Shown: positions 28,015-39,062, counted from the first letter of the stretch. The stretch is DNA of 64,000 nt from Permianibacter aggregans (GCF_009756665.1 NZ_CP037953.1:3534001-3598000), one strand, 5' to 3'. Numbers and translations: made by a program. The notes: a model not told the origin generated them from the letters alone.

Positions 28015-28934
28015 CAGCAAACGACGTGGAAAACCCGGTTCACAGCTCAGCCGGACAACGGCTGCGTAGTGCACGTGAAGCCCAGCAATATACGCTGGAG
28101 CAGGCTTCCCGGCATTTGCACCTGGACATCCAGACGCTGACCAGCATCGAAGCCGATGAAACCCCGGATCATATTCCCGTCACCTATTTGCGCGGCTATT
28201 TGCGCGCTTACGCGAAATGGCTGGATCTGCCTTCCGAGGAAATCGTTGCCGAGTTCAATCGCAAGCACGAAGACACCACCACGCTGACTGGCCTGCAAAG
28301 CTTGTCGGCGCTGCCTGCCAGCAGCCATGGTGGCGGCGGTGGCAACTGGCTGAAGCCGGTGCTGATTGGAGTGGTGCTATTGGCTGCCGTTGGTGCCGGG
28401 GTATTTTTGTTGCCGGGTCTTTGGCAGTCACTGGCGCCAATGCTCAGCAGCGACAAGGAAACCTTGAGCGAGCCGGCAAGCCAATCGTTAAGTGAAGGCT
28501 CCTTGCCGTTGAACCTGGCACCGATTGAGCCGACCCCGGAAGAAATTCCGGCGGCGGTGCCCACAGCCGAAGAGCTGGCCGGCACCACGACGTCGACAAC
28601 CGCGCCGGCGGCGACAACGCCCACGACGACAGCTTCTGCAACCGAAAGCACGAGCGCTACTGCTGAGCCATTGCCGGGTACCGCCGAGGTGCTGCAATTC
28701 AATTTCAATAGTGAATGCTGGGTGCGTGTCACCGATGCCAACGATGAAGTGTTGGCCATTGGTACCAAGCCCGCCGGCCATCGGATGCGAGTCGCCGGCC
28801 CGGCGCCACTGACGGTGGTGCTCGGTAACCCGACCGGTGTTGAGCTGCTGCATAATGGCCGTCCGGTCGATTTGAGTGGTTACCCGACCGCGCGCTCGGC
28901 CACCGTCACGATCAATGCCTTAACCCGCGAGTAA
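28002..28934 (+). CDS. rodZ: RodZ-family cytoskeletal/shape protein
   Basis: 310 residues. An N-terminal cytosolic helix-turn-helix (about 15-80, [20 protein letters not shown]) that in RodZ binds MreB, a glycine-rich hinge, one membrane helix (about 117-138), a long Pro/Thr/Ala-rich periplasmic linker (about 150-225), and a C-terminal DUF4115 domain (about 228-308, [18 protein letters not shown]). It sets cell width and rod shape. The overlap with pilW indicates one operon. Confidence 0.9.
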   Translation: MAELTANDVENPVHSSAGQRLRSAREAQQYTLEQASRHLHLDIQTLTSIEADETPDHIPVTYLRGYLRAYAKWLDLPSEEIVAEFNRKHEDTTTLTGLQSLSALPASSHGGGGGNWLKPVLIGVVLLAAVGAGVFLLPGLWQSLAPMLSSDKETLSEPASQSLSEGSLPLNLAPIEPTPEEIPAAVPTAEELAGTTTSTTAPAATTPTTTASATESTSATAEPLPGTAEVLQFNFNSECWVRVTDANDEVLAIGTKPAGHRMRVAGPAPLTVVLGNPTGVELLHNGRPVDLSGYPTARSATVTINALTRE

Positions 28935-28942
28935 CGCGAATC

Positions 28943-30079
28943 ATGAAAGTGCAAAGCTGGATCCAGCGTCGTCCCACCCGTCAGATCAAGGTCGGCAATG
29001 TGCTGATCGGCGGTGATGCCCCGATCAGCGTGCAGAGCATGACCAACACCGAAACCACTGAGGTCGAGGCGACGGTCAAACAGATTCAACAACTGGCCAA
29101 TGCTGGCGCCGATATCGTGCGCGTGTCGGTGCCAACGATGGACGCGGCCGAAGCGTTCAAGCTGATTCGCCAGCAATCGCCAGTGCCGCTGGTTGCCGAT
29201 ATCCATTTCGATTACCGCATCGCGCTGAAAGTCGCCGATTACGGCGTCGACTGCCTGCGCATCAATCCGGGCAATATCGGCAAAGAAGAGCGCATTCGCG
29301 CTGTCGTCGAAGCGGCGCGTGATCGCGGTATTCCGATTCGTATCGGCGTCAACGCCGGTTCGCTGGAAAAAGAACTGCAGGAAAAATACGGCGAGCCGAC
29401 ACCGGAAGCGCTGGTTGAATCGGCGTTCCGTCATATCGACATTCTCGATCGCCTGAACTTTCACGATTTCAAAGTCAGCGTCAAAGCCTCGAACGTGTAT
29501 ATGGCGGTGCACGCTTATCGCTTGCTGTCGAAGCAAATCGACAATCCGCTGCATTTGGGCATCACCGAGGCTGGCGGTTTTCGCTCCGGCTCGGTGAAAT
29601 CGGCGATTGGCCTCGGCATGCTGCTGGCCGAGGGCATTGGCGACACGATTCGCGTGTCACTGGCCGCTGACCCGGTCGAAGAAGTCAAAGTCGGCTGGGA
29701 TATTCTGAAGTCGCTGAATCTGCGTACCCGTGGCGTCAATATCATTGCTTGCCCGACGTGTTCACGTGCCGAATTCGATGTTATCGCGACCGTCAATGAG
29801 CTGGAACGTCGGCTGGAAGATGTGCGCTTGCCGCTTGATGTGTCGGTCATCGGTTGCGTCGTCAACGGCCCTGGTGAAGCCTCGGAGTCCGATGTCGGAC
29901 TGACCGGCGGTTTCAGCGGTTCAATGTTGTACAACGATGGCGAAAAGCAGGAAAAAATTCCCAACGACCAGATTCTTGAGCGGCTGGAAAAAGCCGTGCG
30001 GCTGAAAGTCGCCGAGCGCGAGCAACTGATTCATAGCGCCAGCAAAGGTGCGCCAGTGTTGAAAGTGGAAAATCAATAA
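28943..30079 (+). CDS. ispG: (E)-4-hydroxy-3-methylbut-2-enyl-diphosphate synthase (flavodoxin)
   Basis: 378 residues. The next-to-last step of the MEP isoprenoid pathway, using a [4Fe-4S] cluster. The three cluster cysteines are in [11 protein letters not shown] and [11 protein letters not shown], and the TIM-barrel N-terminus shows [15 protein letters not shown]. It starts 8 bases after rodZ. Confidence 0.97.
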   Translation: MKVQSWIQRRPTRQIKVGNVLIGGDAPISVQSMTNTETTEVEATVKQIQQLANAGADIVRVSVPTMDAAEAFKLIRQQSPVPLVADIHFDYRIALKVADYGVDCLRINPGNIGKEERIRAVVEAARDRGIPIRIGVNAGSLEKELQEKYGEPTPEALVESAFRHIDILDRLNFHDFKVSVKASNVYMAVHAYRLLSKQIDNPLHLGITEAGGFRSGSVKSAIGLGMLLAEGIGDTIRVSLAADPVEEVKVGWDILKSLNLRTRGVNIIACPTCSRAEFDVIATVNELERRLEDVRLPLDVSVIGCVVNGPGEASESDVGLTGGFSGSMLYNDGEKQEKIPNDQILERLEKAVRLKVAEREQLIHSASKGAPVLKVENQ

Positions 30080-30125
30080 GCGACAGGATTGAAACCAACA
30101 CCCCAGTCGCATTCAAAGGTTTGTC

Positions 30126-31400
30126 ATGAGCAAAATCCAATCCGTGCGCGGCATGAACGATGTGCTGCCGGCACAATCGCCGACTTGGCAAAAACTCGAA
30201 AGTGCCTTGCGTACATTGATGGGTCAATACGGTTACGAAGAAATCCGTATGCCGATCGTCGAGAAAACCCAGTTGTTCGCGCGCGCGGTCGGTGAAGTCA
30301 CCGATATCGTAGAAAAGGAAATGTACACCTTTGTCGATCGCGACAAGGAATCATTGAGTTTGCGTCCGGAAGGTACGGCCAGTTGTGTGCGTGCCGGCAT
30401 TGAACATGGGCTTTTATACAATCAGGAGCAGCGGCTCTGGTACATGGGCCCGATGTTCCGTCACGAACGTCCGCAGAAAGGCCGTTATCGCCAATTTCAC
30501 CAGCTTGGTGTGGAAACTTTTGGTATTCCAGGGCCGGATGTCGATGCCGAATTGATTCTGATGACCGCGCGTCTGTGGCGCGAACTCGGCTTTGCTGACA
30601 AGGTTGTGCTGCATATCAACAGCCTTGGCTCCAATGAAGCGCGCAATGCCTATCGCGCCGCGCTCGTGGACTACTTGCGCCAGCACGAATCGGTGCTCGA
30701 TGAAGACTGCAAGCGCCGACTGGAAACCAATCCGCTGCGTGTACTCGACAGCAAAAATCCGGATGTGCAGGCGGTGCTGAACCATGCACCGCGTCTGCTT
30801 GACTGTCTCGATGCCGAATCGAAAGCGCATTTCGACGGTTTGTGCGCGCTGCTCGACGCCAATGGCGTTGACTACGTCGTCAACCCGAAACTGGTGCGTG
30901 GTCTTGATTACTACAACCGCACGGTGTTCGAGTGGATGACCGATGCGCTCGGCGCGCAAGGCACCATCTGCGGCGGCGGTCGTTACGATGGCTTGGTCGA
31001 ACAGCTCGGCGGCCATGCGACGACCGCTTGTGGTTTCGCGATGGGTCTGGAGCGGCTGGTGCTGCTGATGGAAACCTTGAGCGGCACCGAGTCGCCGCGG
31101 GTGGCCGATGTCTTTGTCGTCGCGCTAGGCGAAACGGCGCAAGTGAAAGCGATGCAGCTCAGCGAGCAGTTGCGCAGCGACACCGCGTTACGGGTACAAC
31201 TGTGCCATGGTGGCGGTAATCTGAAAAAACAGATGAAAAAAGCCGACCGCAGCGGCGCGCTGTTCGCGATTATTCTCGGCGATTCCGAGCTGGAACGTGG
31301 CGTTGCCGCGATCAAGTCTCTACGAATCGACGCAGAACAGATAGAATGCCCGCTTTCCGAATTGGCCAGCCGGCTGGTTCAGTCAATGAAAACCGCATAA
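30126..31400 (+). CDS. hisS: histidine--tRNA ligase
   Basis: 424 residues, a class II synthetase. Motif 2 region [18 protein letters not shown], histidine-specific loops [15 protein letters not shown] and [14 protein letters not shown], motif 3 GFAMGLERL, and a C-terminal anticodon-binding domain (about 328-424). RBS region is weak before ATG 30126. Canonical place between ispG and yfgM. Confidence 0.97.
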   Translation: MSKIQSVRGMNDVLPAQSPTWQKLESALRTLMGQYGYEEIRMPIVEKTQLFARAVGEVTDIVEKEMYTFVDRDKESLSLRPEGTASCVRAGIEHGLLYNQEQRLWYMGPMFRHERPQKGRYRQFHQLGVETFGIPGPDVDAELILMTARLWRELGFADKVVLHINSLGSNEARNAYRAALVDYLRQHESVLDEDCKRRLETNPLRVLDSKNPDVQAVLNHAPRLLDCLDAESKAHFDGLCALLDANGVDYVVNPKLVRGLDYYNRTVFEWMTDALGAQGTICGGGRYDGLVEQLGGHATTACGFAMGLERLVLLMETLSGTESPRVADVFVVALGETAQVKAMQLSEQLRSDTALRVQLCHGGGNLKKQMKKADRSGALFAIILGDSELERGVAAIKSLRIDAEQIECPLSELASRLVQSMKTA

Positions 31401-31434
31401 ATGCCGGTAAGCCCGGTAGTGAAGGAGTGCAGTG

Positions 31435-32070
31435 GTGGACGAAATTCTGACCGAAGAACAACAACTTGAGAAAGTGCGCCAGTGGTGGAAAGACAATGGC
31501 GTCTCGGTGGTGCTGGGCCTGGTGTTGGGCCTTGGTGCACTGGCGGGCTGGCGTTTTTGGCAGTCGCACCAGAGCGAAACAGCGATGTCAGCTTCTGCAG
31601 CGTTTGAGCAGGTGGTGAAACTTTCCGAACAAGCCGACAAGAAAGCCGAGTTCGTGGCGGCGGCCGAAGCACTGGCCAAAGACCATCAAGGCACGGTTTA
31701 CGCCCAGTTTGGCCAGCTCTACCTGGCGCGCGCGTCAGTCAATGATGCGGATTTGGACAAAGCGGCCGGCTTGTTGCAGGCGGTAGTCAATGAAGCCGCC
31801 CACCCGGCACTGAAGCATACGGCGACACTGCGTCTGGCCCGTATTCGCCTTGCCCAGGGCAATGCCGAGCAAGCACTGCAACTGGCGCAAATCAGTAAGG
31901 ATGATGCCGGTACTTACCATGGTGCTTACGCCATGGTCCGTGGTGATGCGCTGCTGGCACTGAACCGTGAAGCCGAAGCGCATGCAGCGTTTGAAGAAGC
32001 GAAAGCGGCTGGCGATGTCATCGCCACCCATCCGGAACTGGATCTGAAACTCGATGTCACATCGCTCTGA
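31435..32070 (+). CDS. yfgM: YfgM-family TPR membrane protein
   Basis: 211 residues. Of two adjacent GTGs (31432 and 31435) the second has the better spacing from AAGGAG. A short cytosolic start (DEILTEEQQLEKVRQWWKDNG), one membrane helix (about 22-44) and a periplasmic TPR-like domain. YfgM is an ancillary SecYEG subunit that links export to periplasmic chaperones. It lies directly before bamB as usual. Confidence 0.9.
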   Translation: MDEILTEEQQLEKVRQWWKDNGVSVVLGLVLGLGALAGWRFWQSHQSETAMSASAAFEQVVKLSEQADKKAEFVAAAEALAKDHQGTVYAQFGQLYLARASVNDADLDKAAGLLQAVVNEAAHPALKHTATLRLARIRLAQGNAEQALQLAQISKDDAGTYHGAYAMVRGDALLALNREAEAHAAFEEAKAAGDVIATHPELDLKLDVTSL

Positions 32071-32093
32071 TGTTCGAGCGGGATAAAAAATCA

Positions 32094-33395
32094 ATGAAAT
32101 TATCGTTCCGCGCTGCCGGTCTGGCAGCGCTTTTAGTTGTTACCGTTTCCTGCAGCACTGACGAAGACGCGATTGTGGTGTCGCCGGTGCCGGCTTTCTC
32201 GCCAAGTTTTGAGCCGGATGTTCTGTGGACCTATCAGGTTGACACCACCGCCTGGGAAGCGACCAGTAATGGTCTCGGCGCCGCCTGGCGCGCGATTTGG
32301 CCCTGGTCGGGTTCTCCTGGCAAAGATCGTCCGCTGGATATCCAGACGCCGGCGCAACTGCAACCGGTGCTGTACCAAGACAAACTCTATGTCGGCAATG
32401 GCCGTGGCCTGATGGTGGCGCTCGACAAAGAAGGCAATGAGCATTGGCGCCATTGGCAAGGCGTGCACGCTTCCGGCGGTTTCTCGGCCGGCCTGAATCT
32501 GATTGCCTATGGCACGCTGAATGGCGAAGTCATCGCGCTGAATGCCGAAACCGGCGAAGAGCTGTGGCGCAATCTGGTGTCCTCGGAAGTCATTGCCCCG
32601 CCGACGGTCGGTGAAGGCAAGGTGGTTGTCCGCACCATCGACGGTCGTTTGTTTGCACTGGACGCTACCAGCGGTGAGCGCTTGTGGCAGGCCGATCGCA
32701 ATGTGCCGCTGCTGACCCAGCGCGGTACCAGTGCACCGGTATTGGTCGGTGGCATCGTCATTGCAGGTTTCGACAACGGCAAAGTCGCGGCATTTCGCGC
32801 CGAAAACGGTCAGCAGTTATGGGAAAAACGCATTGGTCAGCCGACCGGCCGTTCTGAAATCGAACGTATTGCTGATGTCGATTCAACGCCAGTGATTTAC
32901 GGCACGTCGATGTATGCCGCCAGCTTTAACGGCAGTGTTGTCGCCATTGATTTGCGCAACGGCGAAACCCAGTGGCAGCGTGAGTTGTCGACCTATCAGA
33001 ACGTTGCGGTCGATTTGCAAACGCTGGTGGTTTCGACCGCGCGCGGTCATGTCACTGCCATTGATCGTCAGTCCGGCTATGTCGTCTGGACCCAGAAAGA
33101 TCTGGAAAACCGCCGCCTGAGCGCGCCGGCGATTATCGGCGATTACATTGTTGTCGCCGATTTCGAAGGCCAGGTCTACTGGTTGAACCGCACCGATGGC
33201 AAATTCGTGTCGCGCTACAAGATTGGCGGCGCTGGCAAAGGCGAAAGTACGCAATATGTCGGCAAGCACACACGCACTGTCAAACTCGACGACAGCGCCA
33301 GCGAAAATCCGCTGCAAGCGCCACCGTTGGTATTCGATGGCTTGGTGCTGCTTTACGATAGCGACGACAAGCTGACACTGTTGAAGCTGCCGTAA
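32094..33395 (+). CDS. bamB: outer membrane protein assembly factor BamB
   Basis: 433 residues from ATG 32094, which gives a lipoprotein signal with lipobox VSC near residue 18; the upstream in-frame ATG overlapping the yfgM stop would disturb it. The mature part is an eight-bladed propeller of PQQ-like repeats (GLMVALDKEGNEHWRHWQG, VIALNAETGEELWRNLV, LFALDATSGERLWQADRN). BamB binds BamA in the beta-barrel assembly machine. It is somewhat longer than the Escherichia coli protein (392). Confidence 0.94.
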   Translation: MKLSFRAAGLAALLVVTVSCSTDEDAIVVSPVPAFSPSFEPDVLWTYQVDTTAWEATSNGLGAAWRAIWPWSGSPGKDRPLDIQTPAQLQPVLYQDKLYVGNGRGLMVALDKEGNEHWRHWQGVHASGGFSAGLNLIAYGTLNGEVIALNAETGEELWRNLVSSEVIAPPTVGEGKVVVRTIDGRLFALDATSGERLWQADRNVPLLTQRGTSAPVLVGGIVIAGFDNGKVAAFRAENGQQLWEKRIGQPTGRSEIERIADVDSTPVIYGTSMYAASFNGSVVAIDLRNGETQWQRELSTYQNVAVDLQTLVVSTARGHVTAIDRQSGYVVWTQKDLENRRLSAPAIIGDYIVVADFEGQVYWLNRTDGKFVSRYKIGGAGKGESTQYVGKHTRTVKLDDSASENPLQAPPLVFDGLVLLYDSDDKLTLLKLP

Positions 33396-33503
33396 GCAAA
33401 AAGCGCATCGCGCTCGCTTTTATACTACTTTTACATGGCCCCGCCTGCGCGGGGCCTCGGCATTTTTGATGCTGCACAGATCGTTTCAAACCAGGTGAGT
33501 TTC

Positions 33504-34928
33504 ATGCTTCCGGTAATTGCCCTTGTTGGCCGCCCCAATGTCGGTAAATCGACATTATTCAATCAACTGACCCGCTCACGCGACGCATTGGTCGCCGATA
33601 TGCCGGGTCTGACCCGCGATCGCAAATACGGTCATGCCGAATTGCATGGTCATCGCGTGATCCTGATCGACACCGGCGGTATCACCGGCGAAGAAGAAGG
33701 CATCGATTGGGAGATGGCCAAGCAATCGCGTCTGGCGATGCAGGAAGCCGATCTGGTTGTGTTTCTCTGCGATGCTCGCGATGGCTTGACCCCGGTTGAC
33801 GAAGAACTGGCGCAAGAGCTGCGGCAGTTGAACAAAGCTTGTCTGCTGGTCGTCAACAAAATTGACGGCCTGAATCCCGATATCGCGCTGCCGGAGTTTT
33901 TTGCGGTGGGTCTTGGCGAGCCAGCAGCGATTGCTGCCGCTCATGGTCGCGGTGTGTCGCTGCTTGGCGAGGCAATGCTGGCCAGGCTGAACCTGGAACC
34001 GGTCGCCATTGATGATGAAGAAGGCGAAGCCGCCGAGGAAGCAGTCGATCCAAACCGGCCGGTGCGCATGGCGATTGTTGGTCGCCCGAACGTTGGCAAA
34101 TCGACGTTGGTTAATCGCTTGCTTGGCGAAGATCGGGTGGTCGTATTTGACCACCCAGGCACCACTCGCGATTCGATTTATATCGATATGGAACGGCGTG
34201 GAAAAAAATACACGCTGATCGACACGGCCGGTGTCCGCAAGCGCGGCAAAGTGTTTGAGGCCGTGGAAAAGTTCTCGGTGGTCAAAACTTTGCAGGCGAT
34301 CGAAGACGCTGATGTCGTTGTGTTGCTGATGGATGCCAGCGAAAACGTCACCGAACAGGATTTGCATTTGCTTGGCTATATCATGGAAGCCGGGCGTGCG
34401 GTCGTCATTGCCGCCAATAAATGGGATGGTCTGGATAACGACCAGCGTCAATTGATCAAAGATGAAATCGATCGCCGTTTGGGCTTTGCCGATTTCGCCC
34501 GTCTGCATTTTATTTCGGCCTTGCACGGTACCGGTGTCGGTGACTTGTTCGAGTCGGTGCATGAAGCCTTTGATTGCGCCAATCTGTCGGTATCGACCAG
34601 CAAGATGACTGATTTGCTGGAGCAAGCCCAGCGCGAATTCCAGGCGCCGCAGGTCAATCGGCGTCGGGTGAAGATGCGTTACGCGCATCTTGGCGGCCAC
34701 AATCCGTTTCGTATCGTTATTCACGGTACCCAGGTGGCCAGATTACCGATTCATTACCAACGTTATCTGGTCAATTTCTATCGCCGCGAGCTGAAGCTCG
34801 TTGGAGCGCCGATCAAACTGGAATTGAAAGACAGTGAGAATCCGTTCAAGGATAAAAAGAATGTGCTGTCCGAGCGTCAGGCCCAGCGCCGTAAGCGAAT
34901 GATTCGGGCCCGAAAAAAAGGCAAATAA
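33504..34928 (+). CDS. der: ribosome biogenesis GTPase Der (EngA)
   Basis: 474 residues from ATG 33504 (CCAGGTGAG upstream). Two tandem GTPase domains: first P-loop GRPNVGKSTLFNQ near residue 8, second GRPNVGKSTLVNR near residue 195, with NKID and NKWD specificity motifs, then a KH-like C-terminal domain (about 370-474) with a basic tail. It is needed for 50S subunit maturation. A GC-rich dyad at 33436-33457 between bamB and der could be a weak terminator. Confidence 0.97.
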   Translation: MLPVIALVGRPNVGKSTLFNQLTRSRDALVADMPGLTRDRKYGHAELHGHRVILIDTGGITGEEEGIDWEMAKQSRLAMQEADLVVFLCDARDGLTPVDEELAQELRQLNKACLLVVNKIDGLNPDIALPEFFAVGLGEPAAIAAAHGRGVSLLGEAMLARLNLEPVAIDDEEGEAAEEAVDPNRPVRMAIVGRPNVGKSTLVNRLLGEDRVVVFDHPGTTRDSIYIDMERRGKKYTLIDTAGVRKRGKVFEAVEKFSVVKTLQAIEDADVVVLLMDASENVTEQDLHLLGYIMEAGRAVVIAANKWDGLDNDQRQLIKDEIDRRLGFADFARLHFISALHGTGVGDLFESVHEAFDCANLSVSTSKMTDLLEQAQREFQAPQVNRRRVKMRYAHLGGHNPFRIVIHGTQVARLPIHYQRYLVNFYRRELKLVGAPIKLELKDSENPFKDKKNVLSERQAQRRKRMIRARKKGK

Positions 34929-34935
34929 CGGAAAC

Positions 34936-34970
34936 AAAAAAACGCTGCCATCGGCAGCGTTTTTTCTTGT
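34936..34970. terminator. bidirectional terminator between der and a chemoreceptor gene
   Basis: AACGCTGCC and GGCAGCGTT form a 9-bp stem around a short loop (about 34942-34963), with an A-tract on the left and TTTTTT on the right. It serves the convergent der and chemoreceptor genes. Confidence 0.9.
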
Positions 34971-34986
34971 CCATTAAAGTGCAACG

Positions 34987-36597
34987 TCAAACTTTGATAT
35001 TGGCAATCATCTGATTCAAGCGCGTAGCCAGCGTCGACAGATTGCTGGCGGTGTTGGCGCCGCTGCGGGCGGCATTGGCGCTTTCCTTGGCGCCATCGGC
35101 GATGGCGTTGACGTTGCGGGTGATTTCGGTGACCACCGAGTTCTGCTCTTCAGCCGCCGTCGCGATTTGGGTATTCATGTCACGAATACCGGTGACCGAG
35201 TCAGCAATCGAGGCCAAACCCTGGCGTGCGCTTTCGCTTTGCTCGGCACTTTCACGTGAGCGTTGGTTGCCATGTTCCATGGCATTGGCCGCATTGTTGG
35301 CGCCGACCTGAACGTTCTGGATTATTTGCTGAATTTCGCTGGTCGACTCTTGAGTGCGCTGCGCCAAGTTACGTACTTCATCGGCCACCACTGCAAAGCC
35401 ACGGCCCTGTTCACCGGCACGCGCCGCTTCAATCGCGGCGTTCAGCGCCAGCAAATTGGTTTGTTCGGCAATGCCTTTAATGACGTCAAGCACCTGACCG
35501 ATGTTCTTCGTTTCATCACGCAACTGCGCAACGATTTGCGCGGCCGATGCCATTTCATTGGCGAGCTGTTGCGAGATGCCCGAGGACTTAACCATTTGCG
35601 CCAGCGCAGTTTCAGTGCCGGTTGCGACATGTTCGGTTTGCTCAGCGGTTTGGTTGGCGTGACGGGCGACTTCCTGAATCGTTGCCGCCATTTCAGTCAG
35701 CGCTGAAGCAGCCTGGTGGATCTGGTGTTCGCCTTCGCTGGCATTGCTGGCAATTTGTTGCGCGCCTTGATTGACGGCGCTACTGCTAGTTTGCAATTCA
35801 CGCGACACTTCGGTGACTTGAGCGGTCAGGTTGGCAACGAATTGGCGGAAGTTTTCCAACTCGCGGGCAATCTCGGCAATCTCGTCTTCACCGACCATAT
35901 CAACGCGTTTGCGTAGATCACCGGTTGATAACGTTTGCATTTGGTCATTGAGGCTGGCGGCGCGCTGAACAATGCTGCGATTGACGGCCATCTGCAAACC
36001 AATCAGCGTCAAAATTGAGATGACGACTATCAAACTGATGATAATCGTAATGCTGGTTTGAGAGCGGCTTTCGATGGCGGCGATTTCTTTGTCAAGTGCT
36101 TCGATAAAGCTGGTCAGGGTTTCCTTGACGCCGCGATCTACTCCTTTGACTTCAGCATCAGCGGCGGGGGCGCTATTGCCGGAAGAGACATACACTTGAA
36201 AGCCTTTTTCATAGCGAGCTTCGGCACTGGTCAATTGCTTGTCAAACTTTTGCAGTTCATTGATGACCGACGTCAATCCGAGTTTTTCCAGGTTGACATT
36301 TAGGGCTTTGACTTGGCGATGAGAGTCTTTTACTTCGTCCTGAAACTGCGACCAATACTTTTCTCGCTGGCTGGCGTCGGCGCCACGCAGCAATACGTTT
36401 TTCCATTCCTGAATCGCGGTGCTGAAATGGTTGGTCAGTAGCGCACTTTCTTTTTGTAGTGTCGCGGCCAAGGACAGGTCGTGAATGTAGGAGCCAAGGA
36501 TCGAGGCTCCTACAATCGCGACGACGGCGAGCGCGCCAACACCGCCGCCAATCAGGAACAGGAACTTGCGACCAATACTGGACTTCGCCGTAGCCAT
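34987..36597 (-). CDS. methyl-accepting chemotaxis protein
   Basis: 536 residues. TM1 about 11-33, a periplasmic helical domain of about 150 residues (34-182), TM2 about 183-205, HAMP about 206-260, and the signalling domain with tip [20 protein letters not shown] near residues 372-391. The size fits a four-helix-bundle receptor. No C-terminal CheR tether (it ends MIANIKV). It is unrelated in its sensor to the receptor at 2294. A well-matched sigma-28 promoter lies 190 bases upstream. Ligand unknown. Confidence 0.94.
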   Translation of the reverse strand: MATAKSSIGRKFLFLIGGGVGALAVVAIVGASILGSYIHDLSLAATLQKESALLTNHFSTAIQEWKNVLLRGADASQREKYWSQFQDEVKDSHRQVKALNVNLEKLGLTSVINELQKFDKQLTSAEARYEKGFQVYVSSGNSAPAADAEVKGVDRGVKETLTSFIEALDKEIAAIESRSQTSITIIISLIVVISILTLIGLQMAVNRSIVQRAASLNDQMQTLSTGDLRKRVDMVGEDEIAEIARELENFRQFVANLTAQVTEVSRELQTSSSAVNQGAQQIASNASEGEHQIHQAASALTEMAATIQEVARHANQTAEQTEHVATGTETALAQMVKSSGISQQLANEMASAAQIVAQLRDETKNIGQVLDVIKGIAEQTNLLALNAAIEAARAGEQGRGFAVVADEVRNLAQRTQESTSEIQQIIQNVQVGANNAANAMEHGNQRSRESAEQSESARQGLASIADSVTGIRDMNTQIATAAEEQNSVVTEITRNVNAIADGAKESANAARSGANTASNLSTLATRLNQMIANIKV

Positions 36598-36785
36598 AAG
36601 GCCTTACTCCTCTACGTTCATCATGCTCGTCATCACTGTTGTTGGCGTCGCCGAAAAATCGCATAGCGGGGATCAGAGGAGGGGCCGCACGGCACAACCG
36701 TTTGCTCTGACTTCGCATGCCGACTCGTCAGCGGCGCATGTTCTGCAATGACGACTGGGGATTTTTTATTCCCAAAGCGTAGAAG

Positions 36786-36812
36786 TTATCGGGCTATTTT
36801 CCAGTTTCTTTA
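36786..36812 (-). promoter_or_regulatory. candidate FliA (sigma-28) promoter for the chemoreceptor at 34987-36597
   Basis: On the minus strand: TAAAGAAA (36812-36805), an 11-base spacer, CCCGATAA (36793-36786). This matches TAAAG(T)3-N11-GCCGATAA at 6/8 and 7/8. The -35 and spacer lie inside the last codons of the upstream M23 peptidase gene. The predicted transcript starts near 36779, leaving a leader of about 180 bases. Chemoreceptor genes are typical FliA targets. Confidence 0.72.
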
Positions 36813-37624
36813 AGGAAAAACAGACTTGGCTCGACACGGGCGCCGGTCAGGTTGACCGAGAAATGCAAGTGCGGACCGGTAACTCGACCGGTTGCACCAA
36901 CCCGGCCAATCAGCTCGCCCGTCTCCAGCTGCTGACCTTCGCGGACATTTATGACATTTAGATGACAGAACAATGACAGCAGGCCGCCGCCATGATCGAC
37001 AATGACCGTGTTGCCATTGAAATAGAAATCGCCGGTGACGACTACCTTCCCGGCCAGTGGTGCCACCACTTCCGCATTCAGCGGCGCACCAATATCCAGA
37101 CCACTATGCGGATTGCGGCTCTGGCCGTTGAACACACGGCGCAATCCAAAGGCACTGGTTTCCGGCCCTTCGGCGGGTTTGCGCATCACCAGACTGGATG
37201 GCAATGGCTCGGAAAAGCGGGCGAAGGCTGTACGCATCAACGCCGATTCGCGCGCAATGCGTTGCTGCACTTCCAGCGGCGGCTCGACGTATTTCGGTTC
37301 CACTTTCAGTGTTTGCGTTGGATAGGCTTTGTCAGCAACGCTGAATTGCAGTACCGATGCCCCATCTTTATCGGTCAAGGCATGGTTGCCCGGAGTCAAT
37401 GACAACGGCAAACCGACGACAGCCAACCAACGTTGTTGATGGCTCAGTATCAGCACCGGTTGTTGCTGAAAACGCAAGTCCGGTTTGTGTTGACTGGCTG
37501 GCGCGATATCGAGCACGGCAACGCCGCCTGGCACCCGGGAGTCTTGTGGTAAACCGCTGGCCTGCAGACAAGTGCCAATCAATAACACGCAGACAGCGGC
37601 GAAAGTTTTTGCAGCGTTTTTCAT
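36794..37624 (-). CDS. M23 family (LytM) metallopeptidase
   Basis: 276 residues with a signal peptide (about 1-23). The C-terminal domain (about 160-270) is a LytM fold with both zinc motifs intact: HSGLDIG (HxxxD) and GPHLHFSV (HxH). It should be an active peptidoglycan endopeptidase or a periplasmic protease. An N-terminal beta-rich domain (about 30-130) precedes it. It follows xseA by 17 bases on the same strand. The last codons carry the sigma-28 promoter of the next gene. Confidence 0.9.
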   Translation of the reverse strand: MKNAAKTFAAVCVLLIGTCLQASGLPQDSRVPGGVAVLDIAPASQHKPDLRFQQQPVLILSHQQRWLAVVGLPLSLTPGNHALTDKDGASVLQFSVADKAYPTQTLKVEPKYVEPPLEVQQRIARESALMRTAFARFSEPLPSSLVMRKPAEGPETSAFGLRRVFNGQSRNPHSGLDIGAPLNAEVVAPLAGKVVVTGDFYFNGNTVIVDHGGGLLSLFCHLNVINVREGQQLETGELIGRVGATGRVTGPHLHFSVNLTGARVEPSLFFLKETGK

Positions 37625-37641
37625 CGAGTTCTCAAAAAATT

Positions 37642-38982
37642 TCAGGGTTTTCTTGGCCTAACCGCAACGACCTGACTGTCGATCTGGTGCGAGGAAGTCA
37701 GCGTTTCGATTCGGGTGCCGACGGAAAGTTTACTGGCATCACGCAAGTAAACGCCGGTTTCAGCAACACGGGTCAACGTATAACCGCGTGCCAGCGTCGC
37801 CAGCGGGCTGATTTGATGCAGTTGTTGCACCAGGTTTTTCAATTGCATACGGCGCTGTTGCGATTGTTGCCGATAGTGCTGGTGCAATTGCTGTTGTAAT
37901 TGATCAAGTTTTTCCCGGCGTTGCAACAGACGCTGACGCGGAGACAGTTGTTGCAACATCGACTGCCAGCGTTGCAGACGTTCGCGGCGCTGCGCAATGG
38001 TTTGCAGGCTGGCGCGCTGCAGGCGTTGGCGCAATTCGTCAACGCGCTGTTGATGTCGCTGCAACAGGAATTCCGGTGCCCGTAAACGGGTTTGCAGATG
38101 CGCAAGCTGTTGTCGCTTGTGTTGCAGCAATTGCTGCAGCTTGCGTTGGAACTGCTGGGCGATGTGGCCGATTTGCAGCGCCATCGTTTGCTGATCGGTA
38201 CTCAGTAAAGCAGCACCAGCCGAAGGCGTTGGTGCCCGTTGATCGGCAACAAAATCGGCAATGGTGAAATCGACTTCGTGACCGACAGCGGAAACGATCG
38301 GCAGTTGGCTTTCGGTAATTGCCCGCGCCAGTGCCTCATCATTGAAGCTCCATAGATCTTCCAGCGAACCGCCACCACGGGTCAGCAATAGCGCATCGAC
38401 TTCGTTGCGGCGATTGGCTGTCGCCAGTGCGTCAATCAGTGTTTGTGCTGCCTCTTTGCCTTGTACCATAGCCGGGTAAATAATCACTCGCACTTGCGGT
38501 GCGCGCTTTTTCAATACCGACAGCACATCATGCAAGGCGGCGCCGGTCGGCGAGGTGATAACGCCAAGCGTTTGCACAAAAGCCGGCAACGGTTTTTTCC
38601 GTTCCTCATCGAACAGACCCTCCGCCTGCAGCTTGTGCTTCAGCATTTCAAACTGCTGCTGCAAAGCGCCGAAGCCAGCCGGTTCGAGGTATTCGCCAAT
38701 CAACTGAAAATCACCACGCGGTTCATACAGCGAGACGCGGGCCCGGATCAACACCTTGTCGCCGTCTTTCGGTCGGTAGGACAGCAGTTGATTGCGGTTG
38801 CGGAACAGCGCGCAGCGCACCTGGGCCTGGCTGTCTTTCAGCGAGAAATACCAGTGACCGGAGCCGGGGCTGCTGAAATTGGAAATTTCGCCCTCGAGCC
38901 AAATAAGCCCAAATTCGCCTTCCAGCAGGCGGCGGGCGCGGCTCATTAATTCACCGACGGTCAGGACTTGGCGTTGTTGCAT
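37642..38982 (-). CDS. xseA: exodeoxyribonuclease VII large subunit
   Basis: 446 residues. With XseB it degrades single-stranded DNA to short oligonucleotides. N-terminal OB fold (about 1-105, LTVGELMSRARRLLEGEFG), the catalytic domain with GVITSPTGAALHDVLSVL and LLTRGGGSLEDLWSFND, and a long Gln/Arg-rich coiled coil (about 265-390). It is divergent from guaB, as in many gammaproteobacteria. xseB is not in the window. Confidence 0.95.
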   Translation of the reverse strand: MQQRQVLTVGELMSRARRLLEGEFGLIWLEGEISNFSSPGSGHWYFSLKDSQAQVRCALFRNRNQLLSYRPKDGDKVLIRARVSLYEPRGDFQLIGEYLEPAGFGALQQQFEMLKHKLQAEGLFDEERKKPLPAFVQTLGVITSPTGAALHDVLSVLKKRAPQVRVIIYPAMVQGKEAAQTLIDALATANRRNEVDALLLTRGGGSLEDLWSFNDEALARAITESQLPIVSAVGHEVDFTIADFVADQRAPTPSAGAALLSTDQQTMALQIGHIAQQFQRKLQQLLQHKRQQLAHLQTRLRAPEFLLQRHQQRVDELRQRLQRASLQTIAQRRERLQRWQSMLQQLSPRQRLLQRREKLDQLQQQLHQHYRQQSQQRRMQLKNLVQQLHQISPLATLARGYTLTRVAETGVYLRDASKLSVGTRIETLTSSHQIDSQVVAVRPRKP

Positions 38983-39062
38983 TGCTGGCTTGGTGTCTCT
39001 TTGGCGGCATTGAGGCCGGTTGCGGGTGGAGCGGATGGACCATATTTTGTGTTGCAGTGCGG

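Noticed and set aside
33436-33463. GC-rich dyad between bamB and der as a strong terminator
   Set aside because: The stem is good but the T-run starts only after a seven-base gap; mentioned with der rather than called.
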